Shown here: piece by piece, positions 36,935 through 44,792 of the stretch
Layout of the letters: each line of letters begins with the position of its first letter
Position numbering within the stretch: position 1 is the first letter of the stretch
Assembly (NCBI RefSeq): GCF_021513175.1
Contig: NZ_CP090953.1
Coordinates: 2,848,501 to 2,912,500, forward strand
DNA: 64,000 nucleotides
DNA from: Sphingomonas sp. S2-65
Lineage (GTDB): Bacteria; Pseudomonadota; Alphaproteobacteria; Sphingomonadales; Sphingomonadaceae
Direction of reading: 5' to 3'
Position numbers and translations under genes: made by a program
Notes under the pieces: model-generated
The model's input: the letters and a program-made list of their open reading frames with translations, nothing else
What the model was told of the DNA's origin: nothing
The model's database searches: none

Positions 36935-39744
36935 GCGTCCACCACCTGCGCGCAGCGGTCGCACAACGCGCCGTCCTCCGCAACTTCCGGCAGATGCCGC
37001 CAGCACCGGCCGCATTTAAGGCGATCGGTGGGCGTAACCGTGACCGCGTCGCCCGGCGTGACCTTGGACACGATGAAGAGCTCGGCAAGATCGCCGCCGG
37101 ACAGCGGCATGTCGGGCGTCGTGACTTCGGCCTCCAGGCTGGAGCGCACCTTCTTCTCGCGCCGATAGGGCTCGATTGCCTCCGTCACGCGCTCGCGCAG
37201 CGCGCGGACCTGTGACCAGTCGGCCGACAGGGCGCCTTCGACCACCGGCACTTCGGGCCATTCGAGCAGATGCACCGAGTCCCCATCGCTCGGGAAGCGG
37301 GCCTGCCATACTTCCTCGGCAGTGAAGGCGAGGATCGGCGCGGCGTAGCGGACCAAAGCGTGGAACAGGATGTCGAGCACGGTGCGATAGGCACGGCGCT
37401 TGGGATCGCCAGGGGCGTCGCAATAGAGCGAGTCCTTGCGGATATCGAAGAAGAAGGCCGACAGGTCCTCATTGGCAAAGTCGGTCAGCGCCCGGCTGTA
37501 GCGATTGAACTCGAAGGCGTTGGCAGCGGCGCGCAGTTCGCCGTCCAACTCGCCCAGCCGTACCAGGACGTACCGCTCCAGCTCGGGCATCTCGGCGACG
37601 GGCAGCGTTTCCGCGTCGGTGAAGCCTTCCAGCGCACCGAGCAGATAGCGGAAGGTGTTGCGCAGCTTGCGATAAGTGTCGCCGGTGCCGGCGAGCACTT
37701 CCTTGCCGATGCGGACATCCTCGAAATAGTCGGTCTGCGCGACCCACAGGCGCAGGATATCGGCGCCGCTTTCGGCAATGATCTTGAGCGGGTCGACCAC
37801 GTTGCCGAGCGACTTGGACATCTTCTTGCCCTTGCCGTCCAGTGCGAAGCCGTGGGTCAGCACCGCGTCATAAGGCGCGCGGCCGCGGGTGCCGGTGGAC
37901 TCGAGCAGCGACGACTGGAACCAGCCGCGGTGCTGGTCCGACCCTTCGAGGTAGAGGTTGGCGCGGACGCCCTGGCCATAGCGCGCCTCGATCACGAAGG
38001 CATGAGTCGAGCCGCTGTCGAACCATACGTCGAGGATGTCGGTGACGACCTCGTAATCGGCTGCGTCATATTCGGAACCGAGCAGCGCCTGATGATCGGC
38101 CTGGAACCAGGCGTCCGCGCCACCAGCGCGGAAGGCTTCGAGGATGCGGGCATTGACCGCGGCGTCGCGCAGATAGTCGCCGGTGTGACGGTTGACGTAG
38201 AGCGCGATCGGCACACCCCAGGCGCGCTGGCGCGAGATCACCCAGTCCGGGCGTCCTTCGACCATCGAGCGAATGCGGTTCTCGGCGCGCTCAGGCACCC
38301 AGCGGGTCTGCTCGATGGCGTTCAGGGCAAGCTCGCGCAGGGTGGCGCCGTTGCTTTCCGGCACACCTTCTTCCTTCGAGTGCGACGCGCGGTCCATCGG
38401 GATGAACCATTGCGGCGTCGCGCGGAAGATCACCTTGGCCTTGGAGCGCCAGCTGTGCGGATAGCTGTGCTTGAAGTCGTCCGAGGCGGCGAGCAGCGCG
38501 CCGGCTTCGCGCAGATCGGTGCAGATCGGACCGTCGGACGCCGTGAACTTCTTGTTGATCACCGAACCCTGGCCGCCGAGCCACGCCCAATCGGCGCGGT
38601 AGAAGCCGGCGCCATCGACCGCGAATACGGGATCGAGGCCGTTGGCCTTGCACAGCAGGAAGTCGTCCTCGCCGTGGTCGGGCGACATATGGACCAGGCC
38701 GGTGCCGGCGTCGGTGGTGACGAAATCGCCGGCGAGTAGCGGGCGCGGCTTGGCGAAGAAGCCGCCGAGATGGTGCATCGGGTGGCGCGCGACCGCGCCT
38801 TCCAGCTGCGAGCCCTTGCCGCGCCAGACAACGCTATGATCGTGCGCGCCGACCCTCGACCAGAACTGTTCCAGCAGTTGTTCGGCAACAACGAAGTGGC
38901 TCGCGCGGTGGCGTTCTGCACTTCCCGATGCCGAATTGATGTGCACCAGGACGTAGTCAATATCCGGCCCATAGGCGAGCGCCTGGTTCACTGGAATCGT
39001 CCACGGCGTGGTCGTCCAGATCACCGCATGCGCGCCCTCCACGTCCGGCGCATTCGGCGCCGTGACGATCTCGAACGCCACGTCGATCTGGGTGGACGTG
39101 ATGTCCTCATATTCGACTTCGGCTTCGGCGAGCGCGGTCTTCTCGACCGGCGACCACATCACCGGCTTGGCGCCGCGATATACCTGGCCGCTCTCGGCGA
39201 ACTTCAGCAGCTCGCCGACGATCGTTGCCTCAGCCTCGAACTTCATGGTGAGGTATGGGTCTTCCCAATCGCCCATGATGCCCAAGCGCTCGAACTGGCC
39301 ACGCTGCACCTGCACCCATTTCTCGGCATAGGCGCGGCATTCGGCGCGGAAGGCGACGGGGTCGACTTCGTCCTTGTTGAGCTTCTTGGCGCGGTAGGCT
39401 TCCTCGACCTTCCACTCGATCGGTAGGCCGTGGCAGTCCCAGCCGGGCACGTACGGCGCGTCCTTGCCCATCAGGCTCTGGCTGCGGACGATGATGTCCT
39501 TGAGGATCTTGTTCATCGCATGGCCCATGTGAATGTCGCCATTCGCGTAAGGCGGGCCATCGTGCAGGATGAAGCGTTCGCGGCCTTCGCGTTCGCGGCG
39601 CAGGCGGTCGTACAGGCCAATCTTCGCCCAGCGCTCCAGGATCGCGGGTTCCTTGGCGGCGAGGCCGGCCTTCATCGGAAAATCGGTCTTCGGAAGGAAG
39701 ACGGTGTCGCGCCAGTCGCGCGGAGTGTCGTTGGTGTCGCTCAT
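36931..39744 (-). CDS. ileS: Isoleucine-tRNA ligase
   Basis: The 937-residue protein is a class I synthetase that charges tRNA-Ile, with editing domain. The HIGH-type motif is PPYANGDIHMGHAMNKIL and the KMSKS loop is GKGKKMSKSLGNVVDPL. The C-terminal zinc finger CGRCWRHLPEVAEDGALC followed by DRC is present, as in the bacterial type. The ATG at 39744 gives MSDTNDTPRDWRDTVFLPKT, the standard N-terminus; the frame stays open further upstream only by chance. The lspA gene overlaps its end. Confidence 0.97.
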   Translation of the reverse strand: MSDTNDTPRDWRDTVFLPKTDFPMKAGLAAKEPAILERWAKIGLYDRLRREREGRERFILHDGPPYANGDIHMGHAMNKILKDIIVRSQSLMGKDAPYVPGWDCHGLPIEWKVEEAYRAKKLNKDEVDPVAFRAECRAYAEKWVQVQRGQFERLGIMGDWEDPYLTMKFEAEATIVGELLKFAESGQVYRGAKPVMWSPVEKTALAEAEVEYEDITSTQIDVAFEIVTAPNAPDVEGAHAVIWTTTPWTIPVNQALAYGPDIDYVLVHINSASGSAERHRASHFVVAEQLLEQFWSRVGAHDHSVVWRGKGSQLEGAVARHPMHHLGGFFAKPRPLLAGDFVTTDAGTGLVHMSPDHGEDDFLLCKANGLDPVFAVDGAGFYRADWAWLGGQGSVINKKFTASDGPICTDLREAGALLAASDDFKHSYPHSWRSKAKVIFRATPQWFIPMDRASHSKEEGVPESNGATLRELALNAIEQTRWVPERAENRIRSMVEGRPDWVISRQRAWGVPIALYVNRHTGDYLRDAAVNARILEAFRAGGADAWFQADHQALLGSEYDAADYEVVTDILDVWFDSGSTHAFVIEARYGQGVRANLYLEGSDQHRGWFQSSLLESTGTRGRAPYDAVLTHGFALDGKGKKMSKSLGNVVDPLKIIAESGADILRLWVAQTDYFEDVRIGKEVLAGTGDTYRKLRNTFRYLLGALEGFTDAETLPVAEMPELERYVLVRLGELDGELRAAANAFEFNRYSRALTDFANEDLSAFFFDIRKDSLYCDAPGDPKRRAYRTVLDILFHALVRYAAPILAFTAEEVWQARFPSDGDSVHLLEWPEVPVVEGALSADWSQVRALRERVTEAIEPYRREKKVRSSLEAEVTTPDMPLSGGDLAELFIVSKVTPGDAVTVTPTDRLKCGRCWRHLPEVAEDGALCDRCAQVVDA

Positions 39745-39822
39745 GAGTGCGCGCGGATTAAAGGAAGCGCGCGCGCTTGCAAAGGCGGAGTTGGCGGGCC
39801 TGACGATTCGGGGAGCAATCTG

Positions 39823-39944
39823 ACTCCCGCTGGGAAAGGGAGGTGCTGACGGTGGGATACCCCCCATCGACGAACTATGCCGGAACAACCGGTGACACCC
39901 CTCCGACACGCTGCGCGCGCCACCTCCCCTTACAGGGGAGGATG
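39823..39944. repeat. Palindromic intergenic repeat, copy A (degenerate), overlapping the ribF 3' end
   Basis: The arms are CTCCCGCTGGGAAAGGGAGG near 39825 and CACCTCCCCTTACAGGGGAG ending near 39944. They pair with each other imperfectly and each has a small internal hairpin. The right end CCTCCCCTTACAGGGGAGG (39923-39941) has the same outline as the end of copy B at 41385-41517. The ribF stop codon and its last residues lie inside this end. Confidence 0.6.
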
Positions 39945-40868
39945 TTGGGTTAGCAGCTTCCGCGCCTGGGCCGCGTCCTGGTCCATCTGGACCTTGAGCG
40001 CATCGAGGCTGTCGAACTTCGCCTCGGGCCGGAGATAGTCGATCAACGACACTTCGAGGCGTTGGCCATAAAGGTCGCCCGAAAAGTCGAAGAAGAAGCT
40101 TTCGAGCAGTTCCAGTGGCGGTTCGATGGTCGGGCGGATGCCGAGGTTGGCGACGCCGTCCAGCGCGCGCCCGTCGGGCAGCCGCGCTCGAACCGCATAG
40201 ATGCCGTAGGCGGGGCGCAGATAGTTGGCGAGAACCATGTTGGCGGTGGGGTAGCCGAGCGTGCGGCCAAGTTGTGCACCACCTTCGACTACGCCCTCTA
40301 TCGCAAAGGGGCGGGTGAGCAGACGGGCGGCGTCGCGGGGGCGGCCGGCGCGGAGATGCTCGCGGATGCGGCTGGAGGACACGGTCTCGCCGTCCAGGCT
40401 GACCGCTGCGACGATATCGGCGGAATAGCCGAGTTCGCGGCCCAGTTCCGCAAGCCTGGCCACATCGCCTTCGCGGCCCTTGCCGAAAGTGAAGTCGGCG
40501 CCCGTTACCACACCGCCCGCGCCGATCCGCGCGACCAGCCGCTCTTCGGCAAAGCCGCGCGCACTCAGGCTCGCCAGCCCTTCGTCGAACGGGAACACCA
40601 GCATCGCATCCGCCCCCGCCTGGGCGAACAGCCGCTCACGCTGGTCGAGCGTGGTGAGGCGGAAATGGTCGCTGGCAGGCCTGAAGAAGCGCTTGGGATG
40701 CGGATCGAAGGTGGCGACGATCGCTGGCCGCCCTTCGGCCTGGGCACGCGTGATCGCCTGGCCCACCACTGCCTGGTGGCCCAAGTGAAACCCGTCGAAA
40801 TTACCCAGCGCGACGATCGCGCCTCTCAGCCGCGGCGGAACCGCCGAGCCACCGTCCAGCCGCTCCAT
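39930..40868 (-). CDS. ribF: Bifunctional riboflavin kinase / FAD synthetase
   Basis: From ATG 40868 the product has 312 residues; ATG 40889 would add seven. The N-terminal FAD synthetase domain has GAIVALGNFDGFHLGHQAVV (nucleotidyltransferase HxGH motif) and SSSRIREHLRAG; the C-terminal riboflavin kinase domain has LGYPTANMVL and YGIYAVRARL, with GVANLGIRPT. It makes FMN and FAD from riboflavin. The final residues HPPL and the stop are coded by the repeat element. dfrA lies 20 to 40 bases upstream on the same strand. Confidence 0.95.
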   Translation of the reverse strand: MERLDGGSAVPPRLRGAIVALGNFDGFHLGHQAVVGQAITRAQAEGRPAIVATFDPHPKRFFRPASDHFRLTTLDQRERLFAQAGADAMLVFPFDEGLASLSARGFAEERLVARIGAGGVVTGADFTFGKGREGDVARLAELGRELGYSADIVAAVSLDGETVSSSRIREHLRAGRPRDAARLLTRPFAIEGVVEGGAQLGRTLGYPTANMVLANYLRPAYGIYAVRARLPDGRALDGVANLGIRPTIEPPLELLESFFFDFSGDLYGQRLEVSLIDYLRPEAKFDSLDALKVQMDQDAAQARKLLTQHPPL

Positions 40869-40909
40869 GCGGGTGGCTATAGGGGGCATGGCCGGCGCTC
40901 GCTAGTGCG

Positions 40910-41380
40910 TCAGGCCCGTTCGAGCGTGACGAAGCTGTACGCCGGGCGATCGCCCTGCGCGGCGTGGGTCTCGCGTGCGACCTCCCGCCAGTCGGAGCCG
41001 AACGCGGGCACGCAGGCGTCGCCTTCGACATCGGCGTGGACTTCGGTCAATTCGATGCGATCGGCGCGGCCCAGGAACAGCGCGAAGACTTCCGCACCGC
41101 CGATCACCGCGACATCCTCGCCAGCCAGGACCAGCGCTTCCTCGGGCGAATGGGCGATCTCGCAACCCGCGGCCGACCAGCTAGGGTCGCGCGTGAGAAC
41201 GATGTGCCGCCGGCCGGGCAGGGGGCTGGGGAAACTCTCGAACGTCTTGCGGCCCATCACCAGCGGCTTGCCCATGGTCTGGGCCTTGAAGCGCTTGAGG
41301 TCGGCGGGAAGGTGCCACGGCAACGCACCGTCGCGGCCAATGACGCCGTTGGTGGCGCGCGCTAGGTGGAAGGTGATCAT
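40910..41380 (-). CDS. folA: Dihydrofolate reductase
   Basis: The 156-residue enzyme reduces dihydrofolate with NADPH. It shows MITFHLARATNGVIGRDGAL, PWHLPADLKRFKAQTMGKPL, the nucleotide loop MGRKTFESFPSPLPGR, and VIGGAEVFALFLGRADRIEL. The ATG at 41380 is fixed by the standard N-terminus and by GGAGG seven bases upstream, which comes from the repeat. It is paired with thyA just upstream (148 bases, filled by the repeat), as is common. Confidence 0.95.
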   Translation of the reverse strand: MITFHLARATNGVIGRDGALPWHLPADLKRFKAQTMGKPLVMGRKTFESFPSPLPGRRHIVLTRDPSWSAAGCEIAHSPEEALVLAGEDVAVIGGAEVFALFLGRADRIELTEVHADVEGDACVPAFGSDWREVARETHAAQGDRPAYSFVTLERA

Positions 41381-41392
41381 ATTCGATCCTCC
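41381..41392 (-). promoter_or_regulatory. Ribosome binding site of folA supplied by the repeat
   Basis: On the minus strand GGAGG (41388-41392) stands seven bases before the ATG. The same bases are the end of the palindromic repeat (GGGGAGGATC), so the repeat terminus is the Shine-Dalgarno site. Confidence 0.7.
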
Positions 41393-41517
41393 CCAGAACG
41401 GGGAAGGGGACCATGCGAAGCATGGTGGATGGGGGGAGCCACGAAGGACTCGCCTGCGGCAAGCCCCCTCCACCACGCGCTGGCGCGCGCGGTCCCCCTC
41501 CCCGTTCCGGGGAGGAT
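41385..41517. repeat. Palindromic intergenic repeat, copy B, between folA and thyA
   Basis: About 133 bases form an imperfect inverted repeat with arms of roughly 60 bases. The left end ATCCTCCCCAGAACGGGGAA pairs with the right end CCCCGTTCCGGGGAGGAT, and each arm has an inner hairpin (CCATGCGAAGCATGG on the left, a GCGCGC-rich one on the right). No coding content is seen. It fills the folA-thyA gap and is MITE- or REP-like in form. Confidence 0.8.
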
Positions 41518-41528
41518 TGGAGACGTGC

Positions 41529-42323
41529 TCATATTGCCACCGGGGCCTTGATATGGGGTTGCGCCACGTAGTCGTGAATGGCGAAATCCTCATACTCGTA
41601 CGTGTCGATCGATGGTGCCTTGCGCAGGATTTCGAGGCGCGGCAGCGGTCCCGGCGTGCGGTTCAGCTGCTCGCGCGCCTGGTCGAGATGGTTGGAATAA
41701 AGGTGGCAATCGCCGCCGGTCCAGATGAAATCGCCGACCTGCAACCCGGTCTGCTCGGCGAGCAGGTGCGTCAGCAGCGCGTAGCTGGCGATGTTGAAGG
41801 GCACCCCCAGGAAGATGTCGGCCGAGCGCTGGTAGAGTTGCAGGGACAGCTTGCCGTTGGCGACATGGCATTGGAAGAGGCAGTGGCACGGCGCCAGCGC
41901 CATCGCGTGCAGATCGCCGGGGTTCCATGCGGAGACCACCATGCGGCGCGAGGCGGGGTTGGTCTTCAGCGTCTCGATCAGTTCGGCGATCTGGTCGAGG
42001 TGGCGGCCGTCCGCCGTCTCCCAGTCGCGCCACTGCTTGCCGTAGACCGGGCCGAGATCGCCATTCTCGTCGGCCCATTCGTTCCAGATGCTGACCTTGC
42101 GGTCCTGCAGCCACTGCACGTTGGTGTCGCCGCGCAGGAACCATAGCAACTCGATCAGGATCGAGCGCAGGTGCAGCTTCTTGGTGGTGAGCAGCGGGAA
42201 GCCCTCGCTCAAGTCAAATCGCATCTGGTGGCCGAACACCGACCGCGTGCCGGTGCCGGTGCGGTCCATCGTTTCCGCACCGTGACGGAGCGCGCGCTCC
42301 ATGAGATCAAGATATTGCCGCAT
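41529..42323 (-). CDS. thyA: Thymidylate synthase
   Basis: The 264-residue enzyme converts dUMP to dTMP with methylene-tetrahydrofolate. It has the same length as the E. coli enzyme, and its catalytic cysteine is Cys146 in [41 protein letters not shown] and [13 protein letters not shown] are also present. Together with folA it forms the thymidylate cycle. It is divergent from the JAB-domain gene with only 18 bases between start codons if that gene starts at 42342. Confidence 0.97.
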   Translation of the reverse strand: MRQYLDLMERALRHGAETMDRTGTGTRSVFGHQMRFDLSEGFPLLTTKKLHLRSILIELLWFLRGDTNVQWLQDRKVSIWNEWADENGDLGPVYGKQWRDWETADGRHLDQIAELIETLKTNPASRRMVVSAWNPGDLHAMALAPCHCLFQCHVANGKLSLQLYQRSADIFLGVPFNIASYALLTHLLAEQTGLQVGDFIWTGGDCHLYSNHLDQAREQLNRTPGPLPRLEILRKAPSIDTYEYEDFAIHDYVAQPHIKAPVAI

Positions 42324-42341
42324 GTGGCATGACTAGCGGCT

Positions 42342-42851
42342 GTGGCCGCGACGGAGCAAGGCCGTCGTCGATCCCTCCGCTGTGGATCAGGTCGGTATCC
42401 GGAACGGAGCGGAGCGCGCTTCGCGGGGCGGCCTGCGGCTGGCAGCTTCCTGCGGGTGTTGAACGGTGCGGCTACTTTTTTGCAAATATCCGACCCGGCG
42501 GTGGCGCAAGCGCTGTTTGCCGGGCTTGCTGGCGAAGCCGTCGAAGTGCTGGCCTTTGCCTATATCGGCAGCGACCGGGGACTGCTCGGGCTGCGCCATG
42601 CCCGCTCGCTATCGACCGCGAGCATGGCCGTTCCGATCCGCGACATCGCTGCCGATGCGCTCGCCTTCGACGCCTGCGCGGTAATCATGGCGCACAACCA
42701 TCCGAGCGGGGATCCGACCCCCAGCACTGCGGACCGCGAGGCGACCCGGCTGCTTGCCCGGGCGCTCGACACGCTGGAGGTACGGCTGCTCGACCACCTG
42801 ATCGTGGCGGCACGAGGCGTCACCAGCTTCCGGACGCTGGGGCTACTCTGA
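42342..42851 (+). CDS. RadC-like JAB-domain protein
   Basis: The C-terminal part carries the JAMM metal motif MAHNHPSGDPTPSTAD, as in RadC/YicR proteins. The HhH-containing N-terminal part of standard RadC is missing. GTG 42342 gives 169 residues; a GTG at 42456 giving about 131 residues starts just before the domain and is an alternative, because the first 38 residues are Arg/Gly-rich with no family features. RadC-type JAB proteins have an uncertain role and are not proven repair enzymes. The stop overlaps the convergent methyltransferase gene by 9 bases. Confidence 0.78.
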   Translation: MAATEQGRRRSLRCGSGRYPERSGARFAGRPAAGSFLRVLNGAATFLQISDPAVAQALFAGLAGEAVEVLAFAYIGSDRGLLGLRHARSLSTASMAVPIRDIAADALAFDACAVIMAHNHPSGDPTPSTADREATRLLARALDTLEVRLLDHLIVAARGVTSFRTLGLL

Positions 42852-43598
42852 GCCCTGCTGCATCGCCGCCGGCGTGGCGCGCGCGCCGCTGCGGCAGGCC
42901 TTGATCATCATCGGCTCGGGGCGTTCACCTTCGGCCCGAAAGATCGCCAGATACCCGCCCGCGGAGGGCATCTGCCGCATCGACACCTGGCGGTATCCGG
43001 CGGCGGCGAATTCGCATTGGAGCAGGTCGGGGGGAGTGCCGTGCTGCTCGGTAGGCCGGTTGGCGTCGACCACGACGACCTGGCCTTCAGGCGCGAGCGA
43101 CGGACGCAGACGCCACAGGAACTCGTACGGGCTTTCGATCTCATGGTACATATGCACCATCAGCACCCGGTCGAAGCTCCTCTCCGGCAGGCGGGGATCG
43201 GCGGGCAGGCCCAGCCGCACGCTGACATTGGCCAGCCGCTCGCGCACCACGCGCTCGCCTAGCCGCTCGATCACTTGCGGCACGATGTCCTCGGCGACGA
43301 CGCGACCGTCCTTGCCGACACGCTGGCCCAGGCGGATCGTGTAATATCCTTCGCCCGCACCGATGTCGGCGACGGTCATGCCGCGCTTGATCCCGGCCAG
43401 GTTCATCACCTGGTCGGCTTCCTTCATCCGGTCGCGCGCTTCCTCGGTCGACCAGCGCGCCGAGACGATGCTCGCCACCGGCCGGTCTGCGGCGGGGAAC
43501 CCGCTATGCGGGTCGGCACGCTTCGTGTCCGGATCCCGCGCCTGGCCGTCGCATGCGGCAAGCAGCGCGGCGGCGGCCAGGACAGCGCCCAGCCTCAA
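42843..43598 (-). CDS. Lipoprotein with class I SAM-dependent methyltransferase fold
   Basis: The 251-residue protein has a lipoprotein signal [16 protein letters not shown], then a Rossmann methyltransferase. Motif I is [19 protein letters not shown], post-I is [12 protein letters not shown], and motif IV is [17 protein letters not shown]. All SAM-binding parts look intact. It starts in the stop region of prfB (4-base overlap), so it is co-translated with it. Because SAM is not expected in the periplasm, the exported form is puzzling; the substrate is unknown. Confidence 0.82.
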   Translation of the reverse strand: MRLGAVLAAAALLAACDGQARDPDTKRADPHSGFPAADRPVASIVSARWSTEEARDRMKEADQVMNLAGIKRGMTVADIGAGEGYYTIRLGQRVGKDGRVVAEDIVPQVIERLGERVVRERLANVSVRLGLPADPRLPERSFDRVLMVHMYHEIESPYEFLWRLRPSLAPEGQVVVVDANRPTEQHGTPPDLLQCEFAAAGYRQVSMRQMPSAGGYLAIFRAEGERPEPMMIKACRSGARATPAAMQQGSE

Positions 43599-44722
43599 TC
43601 GACGTCTTCCACCTGGACGGTTTCGCCGGTCACCCGCTGCGACAGCGCCGCGGCCATGAACGAGTCGAGCGCACCATCGAGCACGTCGGACGGCGCAGTC
43701 GACGTGACGCCGGTGCGCAGATCCTTCACCAACTGGTACGGCTGGAGAACGTAGGAGCGGATCTGATGGCCCCAGCCGATGTCGGTCTTGGTTGCGTTCT
43801 GCGCGTCGGCCACTGCCTCGCGTTCGGCCAGTTCGCGTTCGTACAGGCGGGCGCGGAGCTGGTTATATGCCTCGGCCTTGTTCTTGTGCTGCGAACGCTG
43901 GTTCTGGCACTGCACGACGATGCCGGTGGGCAAATGGGTGATGCGCACCGCCGAATCGGTGGTGTTGATGTGCTGCCCGCCGGCGCCCGACGCACGGTAG
44001 GTGTCGATGCGCAGCTCGCTCTCGTTGATCTCGATGTCGATATTGTCGTCGATCACCGGATAGACCCACACCGAGGAGAAGCTGGTGTGCCGCCGCGCCG
44101 CGCTGTCATAGGGCGAGATGCGGACAAGGCGGTGCACGCCGCTCTCGGTCTTGGCATAGCCGTACGCGTTCTCGCCCTTGATCAGCAGCGTGGCTGACTT
44201 GATCCCCGCCTGCTCGCCGGCGTGATAGTCGACCAGCTCGACCTTCAGCCCGCGCCGCTCTGCCCAGCGGGTGTACATGCGCAGCAGCATGCCCGCCCAA
44301 TCCTGGCTCTCGGTTCCGCCGGCGCCCGAGTTGATCTCGACATAGGTGTCGTTGGTGTCGGCTTCACCCGACAGCAGGGCGACGACCTTGTCCTTCTCGG
44401 CGCGCTCGGCAAGCGCGGCGAGCGCGGCGGTGCCGTCGTTCGCCATCTCCTCGTCGCCTTCGGCCTCGGCCATCTCGATCAGCTCGACAGTGTCGCTCAG
44501 CTCGCTTTCGATGGCCCGGGTCGCGCCGATCGATTCGTCCAGCCGGCGACGTTCGCGCATGACGTCCTGCGCGGCCTTGGCGTCGTTCCAGAGGGTCGGA
44601 TCCTCGACCCGCGCGTTGAGTTCATCCAGGCGGCGCAGCGCGCGATCCCAATCGAGGGAACGGCGAAGCAGCGCCAGGGCTGCCTGGATCTGATTGACGT
44701 GAGCCTGCGCTTCGGCGCGCAT
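43595..44722 (-). CDS. prfB: Peptide chain release factor 2
   Basis: The 375-residue protein is full-length RF2 that reads UGA and UAA. It has the catalytic GGQ in [20 protein letters not shown] and the codon-recognition loop [17 protein letters not shown], where SPY replaces the SPF of E. coli. The frame is continuous from ATG 44722, so the programmed +1 frameshift of E. coli prfB is absent. It lies 70 bases downstream of the PBP1A gene and overlaps the lipoprotein methyltransferase gene. Confidence 0.96.
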   Translation of the reverse strand: MRAEAQAHVNQIQAALALLRRSLDWDRALRRLDELNARVEDPTLWNDAKAAQDVMRERRRLDESIGATRAIESELSDTVELIEMAEAEGDEEMANDGTAALAALAERAEKDKVVALLSGEADTNDTYVEINSGAGGTESQDWAGMLLRMYTRWAERRGLKVELVDYHAGEQAGIKSATLLIKGENAYGYAKTESGVHRLVRISPYDSAARRHTSFSSVWVYPVIDDNIDIEINESELRIDTYRASGAGGQHINTTDSAVRITHLPTGIVVQCQNQRSQHKNKAEAYNQLRARLYERELAEREAVADAQNATKTDIGWGHQIRSYVLQPYQLVKDLRTGVTSTAPSDVLDGALDSFMAAALSQRVTGETVQVEDVD

Positions 44723-44792
44723 GTTGTGAAACCTTTCAAAGCCTGACGCCGCCCCGTCGACTGGGGGTGACGGCGGTAGATATAAGACGCCG

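Noticed and set aside
41381..41593. An N-terminal extension of dihydrofolate reductase through the repeat
   Set aside because: The frame is open to 41593 but the added residues come from the repeat and thyA, and the standard DHFR N-terminus with a good binding site begins at 41380.
44640..44722. Programmed +1 frameshift in prfB
   Set aside because: The frame is continuous from ATG 44722 to the stop with no in-frame TGA near codon 25, so no frameshift is needed.
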